From Variovorax boronicumulans (lineage in GTDB: Bacteria > Pseudomonadota > Gammaproteobacteria > Burkholderiales > Burkholderiaceae_C): DNA of 64,000 bases. The notes beneath the pieces were generated by a model. It saw only the letters and a list, made by a program, of their open reading frames with translations, was not told the origin of the DNA and searched no databases. Of the stretch, positions 63,791-64,000 are shown in pieces. The translations under genes were made by a program, and so were the position numbers. Within the stretch, counting starts at the first letter, position 1. Each line of letters opens with the position of its first letter. The DNA is taken from the NCBI RefSeq assembly GCF_019352895.1, contig NZ_JAAAFX010000004.1:310001-374000 (forward strand), read 5' to 3'.

Positions 63791-63831
63791 AAAACAAAAA
63801 AGGGTTAGCAGACATGCATCTGCTAACCCTT
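63791..63831 (-). terminator. Intrinsic terminator of the tRNA transcript
   Basis: A perfect 13-bp stem, AAGGGTTAGCAGA (63800-63812) and TCTGCTAACCCTT (63819-63831), has a 6-nt loop. On the minus strand it is followed by a T-rich run (A-rich at 63791-63801 on the plus strand), ending just after the tRNA-Asp gene. Confidence 0.9.
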
Positions 63832-63838
63832 ATCGATA

Positions 63839-63915
63839 TGGCGGAGCGGACGGGACTCGAACCCGCGACCCCCGGCGTGACAGGCCGGTATTCTAACCAA
63901 CTGAACTACCACTCC
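63839..63915 (-). tRNA. tRNA-Asp (GTC)
   Basis: The minus strand reads a complete 77-nt tRNA from GGAGTGGTAG to CCGCTCCGCCA. The anticodon loop CTGTCAC gives GTC (Asp), the T-loop reads GGTTCGAGTCC, and the acceptor stem GGAGTGG pairs with CCGCTCC (one G-T pair). CCA is encoded. Confidence 0.96.
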
Positions 63916-63984
63916 TGGTAGACAACGTTCGCTCCTTGCGGAGCCGAGTGCTGACGACTCGTACCTGCTTCACTTGCGTGAAAC

Positions 63985-64000
63985 TGGCGACCCTACGGGG
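63985..64000 (-). tRNA. Probable tRNA 3' end (partial, tRNA-Glu-like)
   Basis: The minus strand reads CCCCG, TAGGGTC, G, CCA into the window edge: the 3' T-stem, acceptor strand, discriminator and CCA of a tRNA. The G discriminator and ending GTCGCCA resemble tRNA-Glu, which often precedes tRNA-Asp in beta-proteobacteria. The anticodon lies outside the window. Confidence 0.45.

Noticed and set aside
63839..63915. Genomic-island attachment site at tRNA-Asp
   Set aside because: No integrase, direct repeat of the tRNA 3' end or composition shift is visible in the window; the adjacent inverted repeat is a normal terminator.

Overview
The window is GC-rich, densely packed bacterial chromosome. 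Gene content points to a metabolically versatile beta-proteobacterium of the Comamonadaceae, most like Variovorax: many LysR regulators, Bug/TctC periplasmic binding proteins, peptide-type ABC importers and small catabolic operons, plus a DUF6351-like lipoprotein. The genus is inferred from overall gene style, not from a marker gene. I see no insertion sequence, phage gene, integrase, CRISPR array or plasmid function.

Layout. 1-7.1 kb: esterase, MarR regulator and a five-gene peptide-type ABC importer (+). 7.1-12.0 kb: a facing minus-strand catabolic run (SDR, amidohydrolase, RraA-type aldolase, GMC oxidoreductase, SDR), then an FAD-linked 2-hydroxyacid dehydrogenase (+). 13.4-20.7 kb: an IclR-centred group (ADP-forming acyl-CoA synthetase, enoyl-CoA hydratase, IclR regulator, Bug protein, hydroxyisobutyrate-dehydrogenase-like enzyme, aldehyde dehydrogenase), with the same palindrome in front of the regulator and in front of the aldehyde dehydrogenase operon. 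20.9-25.9 kb: SDR, LysR, L-serine deaminase with divergent LysR, and a Crp/Fnr regulator. 26-29.1 kb: a large DUF6351-like lipoprotein and an AA_synth-family protein. 29.2-29.4 kb: a possible orphan small RNA ending in a strong terminator. 29.4-32 kb: an aminotransferase/HglS pair fitting 2-aminoadipate breakdown. 32-39.2 kb: HAD phosphatase, PAP2 phosphatase, Lrp regulator, omega-amino-acid transaminase with divergent LysR, and a dadA-alr D-alanine operon.

39.4-46.7 kb: a LysR regulator divergent from an eight-gene operon encoding the lower meta-cleavage pathway (hydratase, decarboxylase, tautomerase, acetylating acetaldehyde dehydrogenase, aldolase). A LigI-like lactonase, a carboxymuconolactone-decarboxylase-family protein and a Bug protein are inserted, and there is no ring-cleavage dioxygenase. 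46.7-57.2 kb: a GntR regulator divergent from an operon that joins an alpha/beta hydrolase and a peptide-type ABC importer to deoxynucleoside salvage (cdd, deoC, deoA, deoB). 57.4-58.3 kb: a small YegP-like protein followed by a related domain fused to a GAF-like domain. 58.3-63.7 kb: aldehyde dehydrogenase, MFS permease and a 4-hydroxybutyrate-dehydrogenase-like enzyme, with a divergent LysR. The window ends with tRNA-Asp and what looks like the 3' end of another tRNA.

The most interesting systems are the lactonase-fed meta lower pathway, the peptide-type importer wired to nucleoside catabolism, the two-site IclR regulon and the unassigned small RNA.
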